NCBI RefSeq assembly: GCF_023277925.1
Contig: NZ_CP063832.1
Span: 4,152,501 to 4,216,500 of the forward strand
Direction: 5' to 3'
Source of the DNA: Pseudomonas entomophila
GTDB taxonomy: Bacteria > Pseudomonadota > Gammaproteobacteria > Pseudomonadales > Pseudomonadaceae
DNA length: 64,000 nucleotides
Part shown: positions 26,342-37,010 of the stretch, piece after piece
Position numbering within the stretch: the first letter of the stretch is position 1
Layout of the letters: every line of letters begins with the position of its first letter
Made by a program: the position numbers and the translations under genes
The notes under the pieces: generated by a model
What the model was told of the DNA's origin: nothing
Database searches by the model: none
What the model saw: only the letters and a program-made list of their open reading frames with translations

Positions 26342-28573
26342 CTAGCGAACGTTGAGCACCGGGTTGCTCAGGCGCTCCAGCAAGGTTGCCTGGGCACTGC
26401 GCGGGTTCTGGTTGCCGGTCGGCGTGCTGCGCACGTAGCGCCCGTCCGGCTGCAGGGTCCAGGCCTGGGTGTTGTCGGTGAGGTAACCCTCCAGCTCCTT
26501 CTTGACCCGCAGCAGCAGCTTCTTGCCCTCCACCGGGAAGCAAGTCTCGACGCGCTTGTCGAGGTTGCGCTCCATCCAGTCGGCACTGGACAGGTAGATC
26601 TGCTCCTCGCCACCGTTGAGGAAGTAGAACACCCGGGTGTGCTCGAGGAAGCGGCCGATGATCGAGCGCACATGAATATTGTGCGAAACCCCGGCAATGC
26701 CTGGGCGCAGGCAGCACATGCCACGCACCACCAGATCAATGCGCACGCCCGACTGGCTGGCCTTGTACAGCGCCTTGATGATCTTGGCGTCGGTCAGCGA
26801 GTTGAACTTGGCGATGATGTGCGCCGGTTTGCCGTCCAGGGCGAACTGGGTCTCCCGGGCGATCATGTCGAGCATGCCCTTCTTCAGGGTGAAGGGGGCG
26901 TGCAGCAGCTTCTTCATGCGCAGGGTCTTACCCATGCCGATCAACTGGCTGAACAGCCGGCCGACGTCCTCGGTAAGGGAGTCGTCGGAGGTCAGCAGGC
27001 TGTAGTCGGTGTACAGGCGGGCGTTACCGGCGTGATAGTTGCCGGTACCCAGGTGCGCATATCGCACGATCTCGCCCTGCTCGCGGCGCAGGATCAGCAT
27101 CATCTTGGCGTGGGTCTTGAAGCCCACCACGCCGTAGATCACCACTGCGCCGGCAGCCTGCAGGCGGCTGGCCATCTGCAGGTTGGACTCTTCGTCGAAG
27201 CGCGCGCGCAGCTCGATCACCGCAGTGACCTCCTTGCCGTTACGCGCCGCGTCCACCAGGGCGTCGACGATCTCCGAGTTGGCGCCCGAGCGGTAGAGCG
27301 TCTGGCGCACCGCAAGCACATGCGGGTCCTTGGCGGCCTGACGCAGCAGGTCGATCACCGGGGTGAACGACTCGAACGGGTGCATCAGCAGCACGTCCTG
27401 CTTGCCGATCACGCTGAAGATGTTGTCGGCGTTCTGCAACAGCTTGGGGATCGCTGGGGTGAACGGCGTGTACTGCAGCTCCGGGTGGCTGTCCAGCCCG
27501 GTGATACTGAACAGGCGGGTCAGGTTGACCGGGCCGTTGACCTGGTACAGCTCGCTTTCGCTCAGGCTGAACTGCTTGAGCAGGTAGTCGGAAAGGTGTT
27601 TCGGGCAAGTGTCGGCCACCTCGAGGCGCACGGCATCACCGTAGCGGCGCGAGAACAGCTCGCCGCGCAGCGCGCGGGCCAGGTCGTCGACTTCTTCCGA
27701 GTCCAGCGCCAGGTCGGCGTTACGGGTCAGGCGGAACTGGTAGCAGCCCTTGACCTTCATGCCCTGGAACAGGTCGTCGGCATGAGCGTGGATCATCGAC
27801 GACAGGAACACGTAGTTGTCGCCTGGGCCACCGACCTCTTCCGGCACACGGATCACCCGTGGCAGCAGGCGCGGCGCCGGGATGATCGCCAGGCCCGAGT
27901 CACGACCGAAGGCATCGACCCCCTCGAGCTCGACGATGAAGTTGAGGCTCTTGTTCACCAGCAACGGGAACGGGTGGGTCGGGTCAAGGCCGATCGGGGT
28001 GATGATCGGCGCGATCTCGTCGCGGAAGTAGCGGCGCACCCAGGTCTTGAGCTTGGGCGTCCAGTAGCGGCGGCGGATGAAGCGGATCTGGTGCTTCTCC
28101 AGCTCCGGCAGCAACACATCGTTGAGGATCGCGTACTGCCGGTCCACCTCGATGTGCACCAGCTCGCTGATGCGCGCCAGCGCCTGGTGCGGCTGCAGGC
28201 CGTCGGCGCCGGCCTGTTCGCGGGCGAAGTTGATCTGTTTCTTCAGGCCCGCCACGCGGATCTCGAAGAACTCGTCCAGGTTGCTGGAGAAGATCAGCAG
28301 GAACTTCAGGCGCTCGAGCAGCGGATACGACTCGTCCAGCGCCTGTTCCAGCACGCGGATGTTGAACTGCAGCTGCGAGAGCTCGCGATGAATGTACAGG
28401 CTGCTGTCGTCCAGGCTCGGCACGGTGATCGCCGGCGTTGGCGCCGGGGCGGGTGCGACGGCCTCCACCACCGGTTCCGGGGCTACGGGCAGGTCGGGCG
28501 GGGTCTGTACCAGCTCTTCGGGCACGGCCTGGGCATCCTTGATCTCGACAGGGGTTAGCACTTCGTTATTCAT
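26342..28573 (-). CDS. ppk: Polyphosphate kinase 1
   Basis: This 743-residue enzyme makes polyphosphate reversibly from ATP. After a variable Pro/Ala-rich N-terminus (residues 1-55) come the N domain ([19 protein letters not shown]), the middle domains, and catalytic phospholipase-D-like segments with the histidines in [18 protein letters not shown] and [18 protein letters not shown]. These correspond to the two conserved histidines of E. coli PPK. An AGGAA box precedes the ATG. It lies 19 bp downstream of hemB, so the two are probably co-transcribed. Confidence 0.95.
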   Translation of the reverse strand: MNNEVLTPVEIKDAQAVPEELVQTPPDLPVAPEPVVEAVAPAPAPTPAITVPSLDDSSLYIHRELSQLQFNIRVLEQALDESYPLLERLKFLLIFSSNLDEFFEIRVAGLKKQINFAREQAGADGLQPHQALARISELVHIEVDRQYAILNDVLLPELEKHQIRFIRRRYWTPKLKTWVRRYFRDEIAPIITPIGLDPTHPFPLLVNKSLNFIVELEGVDAFGRDSGLAIIPAPRLLPRVIRVPEEVGGPGDNYVFLSSMIHAHADDLFQGMKVKGCYQFRLTRNADLALDSEEVDDLARALRGELFSRRYGDAVRLEVADTCPKHLSDYLLKQFSLSESELYQVNGPVNLTRLFSITGLDSHPELQYTPFTPAIPKLLQNADNIFSVIGKQDVLLMHPFESFTPVIDLLRQAAKDPHVLAVRQTLYRSGANSEIVDALVDAARNGKEVTAVIELRARFDEESNLQMASRLQAAGAVVIYGVVGFKTHAKMMLILRREQGEIVRYAHLGTGNYHAGNARLYTDYSLLTSDDSLTEDVGRLFSQLIGMGKTLRMKKLLHAPFTLKKGMLDMIARETQFALDGKPAHIIAKFNSLTDAKIIKALYKASQSGVRIDLVVRGMCCLRPGIAGVSHNIHVRSIIGRFLEHTRVFYFLNGGEEQIYLSSADWMERNLDKRVETCFPVEGKKLLLRVKKELEGYLTDNTQAWTLQPDGRYVRSTPTGNQNPRSAQATLLERLSNPVLNVR

Positions 28574-28592
28574 CTGACGTTCCTGGAGGGCG

Positions 28593-29729
<1,137 letters not shown>

Positions 29730-29811
29730 TCACGTCGAGACACATTTGGACACTTTCCCGAACGCCCACGAAGGGGTAGGCTGCGCGTTCATTTCGCCAG
29801 CACGCCAGAAA

Positions 29812-30456
29812 ATGCTTCAACAATTCCTGAACGATTTCGGCTACTTTGCCCTTTTTCTCGGCACGTTCTTCGAGGGCGAGACCATCCTGGTGCTCGCAGG
29901 CTTTCTTGCGTTCCGCGAATACATGGATATCAAGCTGGTGGTCGCAGTGGCCTTCTGCGGCAGCTATGCCGGTGACCAACTGTGGTACTTCATGGGCCGC
30001 CGCCACGGGCGCAAGATCCTCGCCCGCAAGCCACGCTGGCAGGCAATGGGCGACCGGGCGCTGGAGCATATCCGCCGCCACCCCGACATCTGGGTGCTGA
30101 GCTTTCGCTTCGTCTATGGCCTGCGCACGGTGATGCCGGTGGCCATCGGCCTGTCCGGCTACCCGCCGCGCCGCTACCTGCTGCTCAACGGCATCGGCGC
30201 CGCGGTCTGGGCCCTGGCCCTGGGCCTGGCGGCCTACCACTTCGGCGCCATCCTCGAAGGCATGCTGGGCAGTATCAAGAAATACGAGCTATGGGTGCTC
30301 GGCGGCCTGCTGGTGCTGGGCCTGCTGCTGTGGCTGCGCCGGCGTTTTCGCAACATCCGCGCCGAGCGCCGCGCGGCGGCAGCAGGCGAGGCCGGCGAGG
30401 CTGAGCAGGCTGTAGCCCAGGAGCAGCCACCACGCCAGGGGCGTGACCACCAGTAA
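29812..30456 (+). CDS. DedA-family inner-membrane protein
   Basis: This 214-residue membrane protein has DedA hallmarks: FFEGETILVLAGFLAF near residue 18 (acidic re-entrant helix), GDQLWYFMGRRHGRK, and FRFVYGLRTVMPVAIGLSGYP with the conserved arginines. DedA proteins act in lipid flipping or membrane homeostasis. The ATG at 29812 fits the family start. The last 55 residues (a terminal helix and a charged Ala/Glu tail) are encoded opposite the C-terminus of the desaturase gene, a 168-bp tail-to-tail overlap. Confidence 0.9.
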   Translation: MLQQFLNDFGYFALFLGTFFEGETILVLAGFLAFREYMDIKLVVAVAFCGSYAGDQLWYFMGRRHGRKILARKPRWQAMGDRALEHIRRHPDIWVLSFRFVYGLRTVMPVAIGLSGYPPRRYLLLNGIGAAVWALALGLAAYHFGAILEGMLGSIKKYELWVLGGLLVLGLLLWLRRRFRNIRAERRAAAAGEAGEAEQAVAQEQPPRQGRDHQ

Positions 30457-31584
30457 CCCGAGCACGCCGGCCAGGTACAGGGCCGGCGCATTCGACAACA
30501 GGCGCGCCAGCTCCAGGCGCCCTGCCCAGGGCCGGTCCTCCAGGGCCGCGCCCAGCACGAACAGCCCGAACGCCATCAACGTCCAGCCCAGCACCAGGGC
30601 CGAGGCCGACATGCGCCCGGCGTTATCCATCAGGTAACTGCCCAACGCCACGTAGACCGCGAACTGCAGCGTGACATACAGCTGCTGTGTGCCGCTCAGC
30701 GGGATGGCGAACTTGCGAAAGCGCGCCAGGTCCTGCTTGGGTTGCGGATGGGCCGCCGCCACGTCGGCCGGGCGCCAGCCGGTGGGCATGAACCAGATAC
30801 GCAGCCGGTCCCACCAGTTGGATGCGAGCCGGGCGTCGCTCCACAGCTGCGCGTAGAACTGCACGTTGGCCCACAGCGGGTTCCAGCTGGCCAAGGGCGT
30901 GGTCACGCCGAAGATCACCGGTTCCCGCTCGTCTTCTTCCTGGAAGGTGCCGAACAGGCGATCCCAGAGGATGAACACACCGCCGTAGTTGCGATCCAAG
31001 TACAGAGGATTCTGCGCATGGTGGACGCGATGGTTGGACGGCGTGATGAAGATCCACTCCAGCCAACCCAGCTTGGGTACATGGCGGGTGTGCACCCAGA
31101 ACTGGTACAGCAGGTTCAGCGAGGCCACGGTGATGAACACCACCAGCGGCACGCCCAGCAGCGCCAGGGGCAGGTAGAAGATCCACGAGAACAGGAAGCC
31201 GCTGCTGGTCTGGCGCAAGGCGGTGGTGAGGTTGTACTCCTCGCTCTGGTGATGCACCGAGTGGGCGGCCCAGAGGATGTTGCGCTCATGGCCGAGGCGG
31301 TGCAGCCAGTAATAGCAGAAGTCGTAGAGCACGAAGGCGAATATCCATACCCACCAGGCGTCGGCAGGCAGGCGCAGCAGCGCCAGGTGCTCCAGGGCCA
31401 GTGCGTAGGTTACCAGCCCCACGCCCTTGGTCAGCAACCCGGTGCTGGTCGACAGCGCCCCGGTGCTCAAGCTGTTGATCGAGTCGGCCAGGCGGTAGTT
31501 GCGCTGGCCACGCGCACGGTCAGCGACCAGCTCCACGGCGATCAGCACGAAGAAGAACGGCACGGCCAGCAGAATCAGGTCCAT
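30289..31584 (-). CDS. Sterol desaturase / fatty acid hydroxylase family membrane protein
   Basis: This 431-residue di-iron membrane oxygenase has the histidine boxes HRLGHE, HSVHHQSEE and HRVHHAQN, with four N-terminal helices (FVLYDFCYYWLHRLGHE in the third). A C-terminal extension of about 150 residues with three or four more helices is characteristic of the large bacterial subgroup. Its substrate is unknown. The last 55 codons overlap the dedA gene on the other strand, including a predicted helix (LLVVTPLAWWLLLGYSLL). Confidence 0.88.
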   Translation of the reverse strand: MDLILLAVPFFFVLIAVELVADRARGQRNYRLADSINSLSTGALSTSTGLLTKGVGLVTYALALEHLALLRLPADAWWVWIFAFVLYDFCYYWLHRLGHERNILWAAHSVHHQSEEYNLTTALRQTSSGFLFSWIFYLPLALLGVPLVVFITVASLNLLYQFWVHTRHVPKLGWLEWIFITPSNHRVHHAQNPLYLDRNYGGVFILWDRLFGTFQEEDEREPVIFGVTTPLASWNPLWANVQFYAQLWSDARLASNWWDRLRIWFMPTGWRPADVAAAHPQPKQDLARFRKFAIPLSGTQQLYVTLQFAVYVALGSYLMDNAGRMSASALVLGWTLMAFGLFVLGAALEDRPWAGRLELARLLSNAPALYLAGVLGLLVVTPLAWWLLLGYSLLSLAGLACCRRAALGADVAKTPAQPQQQAQHQQAAEHP

Positions 31585-31697
31585 GAACGGCCACCTCCAA
31601 GGTTATCCACGAAGATTAGGCCGCCTGCGGGGTAAATCCCATGGATACATCTGCCAAACTAGAGGACATTTAGCGCCTCGACACTGGAGTATTGAGC

Positions 31698-32366
31698 ATG
31701 ACAAAAAAAGTTGCGGTGATTCTTTCCGGCTGTGGCGTCTATGACGGCGCCGAAATCCACGAAAGCGTGATCACCCTGCTGCGCCTGGACCAGCGTGGCG
31801 CGAAAGTGCAGTGCTTTGCCCCGAACATCGCGCAGATGCACGTGATCGACCACCTCACCGGTGAACAGATGCCCGAGTCACGCAATGTGCTGGTGGAGTC
31901 GGCGCGCATTGCCCGTGGCGAGATCAAGGATATCCGCGAGGCGCGGGCCGAAGACTTCGACGCGCTGATCGTGCCCGGTGGCTTCGGCGCCGCCAAGAAC
32001 CTCTCCAACTTCGCCGTCGAAGGCGCCAACTGCAGCGTACAGCCGGATGTACTGGCCCTGGCCGAAGCGTTTGCTGAAGCAGGCAAACCAGTCGGGCTGA
32101 TCTGCATCTCGCCCGCGCTGGCGGCAAAGATCTACGGGCCGGGCGTAGTCTGCACCATTGGCAAGGACGCCGGCACCAGCGCGGCGGTGGTGAAGATGGG
32201 CGGCACCCATGAAGAATGCGATGTGCATGACATCGTCGAGGATGTGCAGCGCAAGCTGGTGACGACCCCGGCGTACATGATGGCGAAGTCGATCAGCGAA
32301 GCCGCCAGCGGCATCTACAAGCTGGTGGACCGAGTGCTGGAGCTGACCCACGAGGGTGACCAGTAA
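31698..32366 (+). CDS. elbB: ElbB / ES1-type glyoxalase (DJ-1/PfpI superfamily)
   Basis: This 222-residue class I glutamine-amidotransferase-like protein starts VAVILSGCGVYDGAEIHESV and has ALIVPGGFGAAKNLSNFA near residue 92. The nucleophile-elbow segment GLICISPALAAKIYG carries the cysteine near 137. E. coli ElbB has glyoxalase activity and was once linked to isoprenoid synthesis; activity here is inferred. The ATG at 31698 has GGAG 9 bp upstream. Confidence 0.93.
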   Translation: MTKKVAVILSGCGVYDGAEIHESVITLLRLDQRGAKVQCFAPNIAQMHVIDHLTGEQMPESRNVLVESARIARGEIKDIREARAEDFDALIVPGGFGAAKNLSNFAVEGANCSVQPDVLALAEAFAEAGKPVGLICISPALAAKIYGPGVVCTIGKDAGTSAAVVKMGGTHEECDVHDIVEDVQRKLVTTPAYMMAKSISEAASGIYKLVDRVLELTHEGDQ

Positions 32367-32371
32367 GGCCG

Positions 32372-32422
32372 CTTCGCCGGCAAGCCGGCTCCTTCCCCGT
32401 AGGAGCCGGCTTGCCGGCGAAC
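32372..32422. repeat. REP inverted pair
   Basis: TTCGCCGGCAAGCCGGCTCC faces its complement between the convergent elbB and YaiI-family genes. It may serve as a bidirectional terminator (inference). Confidence 0.85.
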
Positions 32423-32437
32423 AGCATCACCACCGAA

Positions 32438-32890
32438 TCAGGCCTTGGAAAGCCGGGTCAAGATGCGATCCAGGGCATTGGCGAACGCCTGCTTCTCCCG
32501 CTCGCCATAGGGCGCCTGCCCGCCCCCCACCTGCCCCTGCTCGCGCAACTCGGTGAACAGGTTGCGCACCGCCAGCCGCTCACCCATGTTGCGTTCGTCG
32601 AACTCGCGCCCGCGCGGGTCCAGCGCCGCCACGCCCTTCTTGATCAGCCGGTCGGCCAGCGGCACGTCGCTGCAGATCACCAGCTCGCCGGGCACGGCAT
32701 TTTCCACCAGGTAGTCGTCCGCCGCGTCCATGCCGCTGGGCACCACGATCAGCCGCACGCAGGCGAAGGCCGGCTTGATCTGCGGCTGGCCCGCGACCAT
32801 CACCACCTCCAGCTTGCGCTTGAGGGCGAATTTGACGATCAGGTCCTTGGCTGCCTTGGGGCAGGCGTCGGCATCGATCCATACACGCAT
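32438..32890 (-). CDS. UPF0178 (YaiI/YqxD) family protein
   Basis: This 150-residue protein of the DUF188 family begins MRVWIDADACPKAAKDLIVK and contains VICSDVPLADRLIKKGVAALDPRGREF. The invariant acidic residues resemble PIN-like nuclease folds, but no activity is established. It is transcribed away from the FTR1 gene's 3' end, same strand, 102 bp downstream of nothing else coding. A half REP sits at about 32957-32979. Confidence 0.9.
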   Translation of the reverse strand: MRVWIDADACPKAAKDLIVKFALKRKLEVVMVAGQPQIKPAFACVRLIVVPSGMDAADDYLVENAVPGELVICSDVPLADRLIKKGVAALDPRGREFDERNMGERLAVRNLFTELREQGQVGGGQAPYGEREKQAFANALDRILTRLSKA

Positions 32891-32992
32891 TTGAGTTGTT
32901 CCTGTGTTTCGCGAAGGGCCATTGTCGCAGGTTCGGCCACAAGCTCAACGCCGCGTCTGAGCCGGCTTTGCCGGCGAATGGCCTCCCCCGGC

Positions 32993-34891
32993 TCAGCTAG
33001 CCGCCGCCCTGCGCCTCTCGGCCAGCCAGCTGCGCCCGTACAGGAACATCACCGCCAACAACGCCACCGCCTGGGCCCCCAACGAGTAAGCATCGGCATG
33101 AATCCCCAGCCAGTCGAACTCGAAGAATGCCACCGGCCGCGTGCCCAGCACCCCGGCCTCTTGCAGCGCCTTGACGCCATGCCCGGCGAACACCACCGAC
33201 AACGCGCACAGCAGCCCGGCGTTGATACTGAAGAACAACGCCAGCGGCAGCTTGGCCGAACCGCGCAGGATCACCCAGGCCAGCCCCACCAACGCTACCA
33301 ACGCCGTGGCGCCGCCGGCCAGCACCGCCTGGTGCCCGGCCGGGCCCGCTTGCAGCCACAGGGTCTCGTAGAACAGGATCACCTCGAACAGCTCGCGGTA
33401 CACCGAGAAGAACGCCAGCAAGGCGAAGCCGAAACGCCCGCCGCCACTGACCAGGCTGCTCTTGATGTAGTTCTGCCAGGCCGCAGCGTGGCGGCGGTCG
33501 TGCATCCACACCCCCAGCCACAGCACCATCACCGAGGCGAACAATGCCGTGCAGCCTTCGAGCAGCTCACGCTGCGCGCCACCCACGTCGATCACGTAGG
33601 CTGCCAGGGCCCAGGTGCCAAACCCCGCGAGCAGTGCCAGGCCCCAGCCAATGTTGACACTGCGCACCGCCGATTGCTGGCCGGTGTTGCGCAGGAAGGC
33701 GAGGATCGCCGCCAGCACCAGGATCGCTTCCAGGCCCTCGCGCAGCAGGATCAACAGGCCGGAGATATAGCTCAAGGACCAGCTCAGGCCATCGCCGCCC
33801 AGCAGCTTGGCAGCCTGGGCAAGCTTGACCTTGGCCTCGGCCAGGCGCTGTTCGGCCTGGGCCACCGGCAGGCCGTCCTGCAGTGCCTGACGGTAGGCCA
33901 TCAGGGATTTTTCAGTGTCCTTGCGTACCTGGGTGTCGATGTTGTCGAGCGAGCTTTCCACCAGTTCGAAGCCTTCCAGGTACGCCGCCACCGACAGGTC
34001 GTAGGCCTGGTCATGGTCACCGGCGTGGTAGGCCGCCAGGCTCTTGTCCAGGGTGCTGGTGGTGTAGTCGAGCAACTGTGCCGGGCCACGCTTGACCTGC
34101 GGCGGCTGGGCGCGCTGGGCGCGGAATGCCGGCACGGCGTCGGCGCCTTGATTGGCGGCGATCTCGGCAGGGGTCTGGCGAGCCAGGTCGGCGATGTTCC
34201 AGGTCTTGTCACCCTTGGACGCCTGCGGGTCGGCGGTGAAGCTGGCGATATAAGCGGCCACATCCCAGCGCTGGCGCTCGTCGAGCTGGTCGGCGAACGA
34301 TGGCATTTCGGTACCTTCGATGCCGAGGCCGAGGGTGTTGTAGAGGTCGAACAGGCTGAGCTGGTCAAGGCGCTCGGCGTTGCGCAGGTTGGCCGGCGCG
34401 GGCTCCAGGCCGACACCTGCCGGGCCATCGCCCAGCCCGGTGTCGCCGTGGCAGATCGAGCAGTTCTGTGCATACAACGCCGCGCCACGGGCCGCATCCG
34501 GGGTGATCACCGGGGCCTGGCTGACTTCATAGGCCACCGCCAAACGCGCACCCAACTGGCGAGCCTGGCGGGCAACAGCGCTGCCGTCCTGGCGTTGCTC
34601 AATGGCCTCGCGCAGCGCCTGCACACCCTGCTCCAATGCAGCGCGCTCGGCATTGACCGGCAGGCCTTTGACCAAGCCGGCCAGCAGCGCGCTGAACTCT
34701 TGCTGTTCGCGGTATTCCCCGGTGTCCACCACCTTGCCGTCGCGTACTGTCGGCGGGTAGTCGGCCCCGATGTAGTCCAGCAAATGCAGGGCCTTGGCCG
34801 CATCGGCCGGGGCCTCGGCCAGCACCAGGGTGCTGCCCAGGGCCAGCAGTGGCCACAGCAGCCAGGCGAGAAGACGGGAACGGGAAATCAT
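32993..34891 (-). CDS. Cytochrome c-FTR1 iron permease fusion
   Basis: This 632-residue protein has a signal peptide (1-25), a helical periplasmic part, and a class I cytochrome c domain with heme motif CSICH (144-148) and distal Met in EMPSF (M196). After a second helical region comes a C-terminal FTR1/EfeU-type permease of about seven helices. The permease carries the iron-transport motifs REGLE (384-388) and, in a later helix, YRELFEVILFYE. It probably oxidises or relays electrons from Fe(II) before import. No efeO or efeB lies nearby. The start at 34891 gives the signal peptide directly. Confidence 0.88.
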   Translation of the reverse strand: MISRSRLLAWLLWPLLALGSTLVLAEAPADAAKALHLLDYIGADYPPTVRDGKVVDTGEYREQQEFSALLAGLVKGLPVNAERAALEQGVQALREAIEQRQDGSAVARQARQLGARLAVAYEVSQAPVITPDAARGAALYAQNCSICHGDTGLGDGPAGVGLEPAPANLRNAERLDQLSLFDLYNTLGLGIEGTEMPSFADQLDERQRWDVAAYIASFTADPQASKGDKTWNIADLARQTPAEIAANQGADAVPAFRAQRAQPPQVKRGPAQLLDYTTSTLDKSLAAYHAGDHDQAYDLSVAAYLEGFELVESSLDNIDTQVRKDTEKSLMAYRQALQDGLPVAQAEQRLAEAKVKLAQAAKLLGGDGLSWSLSYISGLLILLREGLEAILVLAAILAFLRNTGQQSAVRSVNIGWGLALLAGFGTWALAAYVIDVGGAQRELLEGCTALFASVMVLWLGVWMHDRRHAAAWQNYIKSSLVSGGGRFGFALLAFFSVYRELFEVILFYETLWLQAGPAGHQAVLAGGATALVALVGLAWVILRGSAKLPLALFFSINAGLLCALSVVFAGHGVKALQEAGVLGTRPVAFFEFDWLGIHADAYSLGAQAVALLAVMFLYGRSWLAERRRAAAS

Positions 34892-35214
34892 GGCCAATCT
34901 CGACGGTAATACGAAAGAGAACATTGTTCACTTCCACTCCCCTTCGCTCAAGACTCAGCGGCGGATTTCATGAAAAATCTTGCAACATCCCCTTTCTCCC
35001 AGACAGCTATCCGACTGATGGTAACTACCAAAAAATAAGAACCATTTGGCCATCACCTAGCTACTACTTTGGGTATAATCCCGCGCCGCCTTAATAGCCA
35101 TTTGAATAGCCATTTGCAATCAAGGTGCCTTCATCGAGAGGTTTCGGCGATGAACAGAGGGATCTGCCGCCCCCGCCTGCGCGGCTCAACTGTTTCAGGG
35201 AAAGAAGAAGTCCG
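34892..35214. other. Divergent intergenic region, FTR1 gene and lipoprotein operon
   Basis: This 323-bp spacer holds two promoters. A perfect -10 TATAAT at 35074-35079 faces the lipoprotein operon. The centre (about 34975-35080) is AT-richer than its surroundings. CATTTGAATAGC and TTAATAGCCATTT form a direct repeat (AATAGCCATTTG twice near 35093-35118). No coding signal was seen. Confidence 0.6.
35074..35079 (+). promoter_or_regulatory. Consensus -10 box, promoter of envelope lipoprotein operon
   Basis: TATAAT is 136 bp upstream of the COG3014 gene start. I find no good -35 at 16-18 bp. Transcription from here would give a leader of about 130 nt. Confidence 0.4.
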
Positions 35215-36606
35215 ATGGTATCCCGCGCCTTAACCCTGGCGACCCTGGTCGCCGCCGTGCAGCTCGCTGGCTGCTCGGTATTCCGCAGCTACGACAGCGA
35301 ACTGCAGGAAACCAACCAGCAACTGGCCGCTGGCAACGTCGATGCCGCCCTCGCCTTGCTGGAAAGCCACAATAAAGGCGAGCAGAAAGACCTGCTCTAC
35401 TACTTCGAGAAAGGTGAGCTGCTGCGCTCCAAGGGCGACCTGAAGGGAAGCCAGGACGCCTGGCGCGCTGCCGACAGCGTAGTGTTCCAGTGGGAAGAGT
35501 CGGTCAAGCTGGACACCGACAAGTACCTGAGCCAGTTCGGCAGCTACCTGGTCAACGACAAGGTCCGCCGCTACGAAGGCTACGACTACGAAAAAGTCAT
35601 GCTGACCACGCAGATGGCCCTGAACCTGCTGGCCCAGAACGACTTCGACGGCGCCCGCACCGAAATCAAGAAAACCCACGAGCGCGAGGCGGTCATCGCC
35701 GAGCTGCGCGACAAGGAATACCTCAAGCGCGAGGAAGAGGCCGAGAAAGAGGGCATCAAGACCGAGTACAAAGACCTGCAGGGTTACCCGGTCGCCAGCC
35801 TCGACGCCCCCGACGTGGTGGGTTTGAAGAACAGCTACCAGAGCGCCTTCAGCCACTACCTGTCCGGTTTCGTCTATGAAGCCCTTGGCGAGAAAGGCCT
35901 GGCTGCGCCGGGCTACCGCAAGGCCGCCGAACTGCGACCGAAGACCCCGCTGCTGGAGCAGGCCCTGCTCGACCTCGACAAGAACAGCGCCAAGCCCGGC
36001 GAGAGCGATGTGCTGATCGTGGTGCAGACTGGCCTGGCGCCGGCCCGCGACTCGATTCGCATCCCCCTGCCGCTGCCGATCGACAACAACCTGGTGATCA
36101 CCCCGCTGTCGTTCCCGATCATCAAGGACGACACCTCGACCGCGCACCTGGGCGAGATCCAGCTCAACGACAAGGCCCTGGCCCTGACCGCGCTGAACAG
36201 CACCAGCGCCATGTCGCGCCGCGCCCTGCGCGACGACATGCCCGGCATCATCTTGCGCACCAGCGTGCGCGCCATCAGCCGCGGCGTGGCGCAGAAAAAC
36301 CTGAACAAGGCCAACCCCATGGCTGGCCTGGTGGTGGGTATCGCCGGCACCGTGCTCGAAGGCGCCGACACCCGCACCTGGCGCACCCTGCCGAACGAGA
36401 CACAAGTGGCTCGAGTACGCCTCAAGCAAGGCGAGCATCACCTGAGCTTGCCGTCGAGCCTCGGTGGCGCCCAGGTCACCGTGAAGGTCGATCGCCCGTA
36501 CCAGGTGGTCAGCCTGCGTGTGGTCGGCAATCGTGTATTCGCCGGCGGCCCGGCCGTCGAAGTTGCCCCTCAGGCCTCGGCGCAAGCCGTTGCCAGCCTC
36601 AAGTAA
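35215..36606 (+). CDS. COG3014-type outer-membrane lipoprotein
   Basis: This 463-residue lipoprotein has signal peptide MVSRALTLATLVAAVQLAGC with the lipobox cysteine at residue 20. The N-terminal half is TPR-like alpha-helical (ETNQQLAAGNVDAALALLES, EKGELLRSKGDLKGSQDAWR). A conserved C-terminal region (DVLIVVQTGLAPARDSIRIPLPL) is typical of the COG3014 group. The function of the family is not established. It is first in a four-gene operon with YcfL-like, LpoB and a CsgG-like gene, so a role in envelope or peptidoglycan control is inferred. Confidence 0.88.
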   Translation: MVSRALTLATLVAAVQLAGCSVFRSYDSELQETNQQLAAGNVDAALALLESHNKGEQKDLLYYFEKGELLRSKGDLKGSQDAWRAADSVVFQWEESVKLDTDKYLSQFGSYLVNDKVRRYEGYDYEKVMLTTQMALNLLAQNDFDGARTEIKKTHEREAVIAELRDKEYLKREEEAEKEGIKTEYKDLQGYPVASLDAPDVVGLKNSYQSAFSHYLSGFVYEALGEKGLAAPGYRKAAELRPKTPLLEQALLDLDKNSAKPGESDVLIVVQTGLAPARDSIRIPLPLPIDNNLVITPLSFPIIKDDTSTAHLGEIQLNDKALALTALNSTSAMSRRALRDDMPGIILRTSVRAISRGVAQKNLNKANPMAGLVVGIAGTVLEGADTRTWRTLPNETQVARVRLKQGEHHLSLPSSLGGAQVTVKVDRPYQVVSLRVVGNRVFAGGPAVEVAPQASAQAVASLK

Positions 36607-36620
36607 GTCAAGGAACGATC

Positions 36621-36989
36621 ATGCGCAGAACATGCCTCGCCCTGGCCGCCGTCGCCCTCCTGGCCGGCTGCGCCACCCCGCCACCCGCCCCGGGCAGCGC
36701 CGCCAGCAAGGTGGTGACCATGGGCCAGCTGGACAACATCGAGGTCGGCCAGATGCGGGTCGCCCGCGAGAACGGTTTCCTCACCGTCAACGTGGCGCTG
36801 AACAACACCGGCCGCAGCAACCAGACCCTGTACTACCGCTTTGCCTGGTTGGGCAACGACGGTTTCCCGGTGGCTGAAGAAGAGTCCTGGAAGACCCTGC
36901 CGCTGTACGGCAAACAGGCCAAGTACCTGCCCGCCATCGCCCCGACGCCCAAGGCCACCGACTTCCGCCTCGAAGTCCACACCCGGTAA
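36621..36989 (+). CDS. YcfL-like lipoprotein (DUF1425)
   Basis: This 122-residue lipoprotein has MRRTCLALAAVALLAGC (lipobox cysteine 17) and a beta-sandwich-like body with NVALNNTGRSNQTLYYRFAWLG and the closing KATDFRLEVHTR. This matches E. coli YcfL, whose gene is also next to lpoB (ycfM). It starts 14 bp after the COG3014 gene. Function unknown. Confidence 0.88.
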   Translation: MRRTCLALAAVALLAGCATPPPAPGSAASKVVTMGQLDNIEVGQMRVARENGFLTVNVALNNTGRSNQTLYYRFAWLGNDGFPVAEEESWKTLPLYGKQAKYLPAIAPTPKATDFRLEVHTR

Positions 36990-37010
36990 CCCCTTTCAGG
37001 AGCAATTCCC

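Noticed and set aside
26639..28558. A 639-codon open frame antisense to ppk
   Set aside because: It lies entirely opposite ppk and lacks any recognisable domain or start signal.
32411..34909. An 832-codon open frame antisense to the FTR1 gene
   Set aside because: High GC makes long open frames opposite real genes. This one is Gln/His/Arg-rich, has no family motif, and lies opposite a clear permease and the YaiI gene.
35020..35055. Possible Fur box in the FTR1-lipoprotein divergent region
   Set aside because: The AT-rich stretch around AATAAGAACCATTT matches the Fur consensus at only about 10 of 17 positions, not better than expected in AT-rich DNA.
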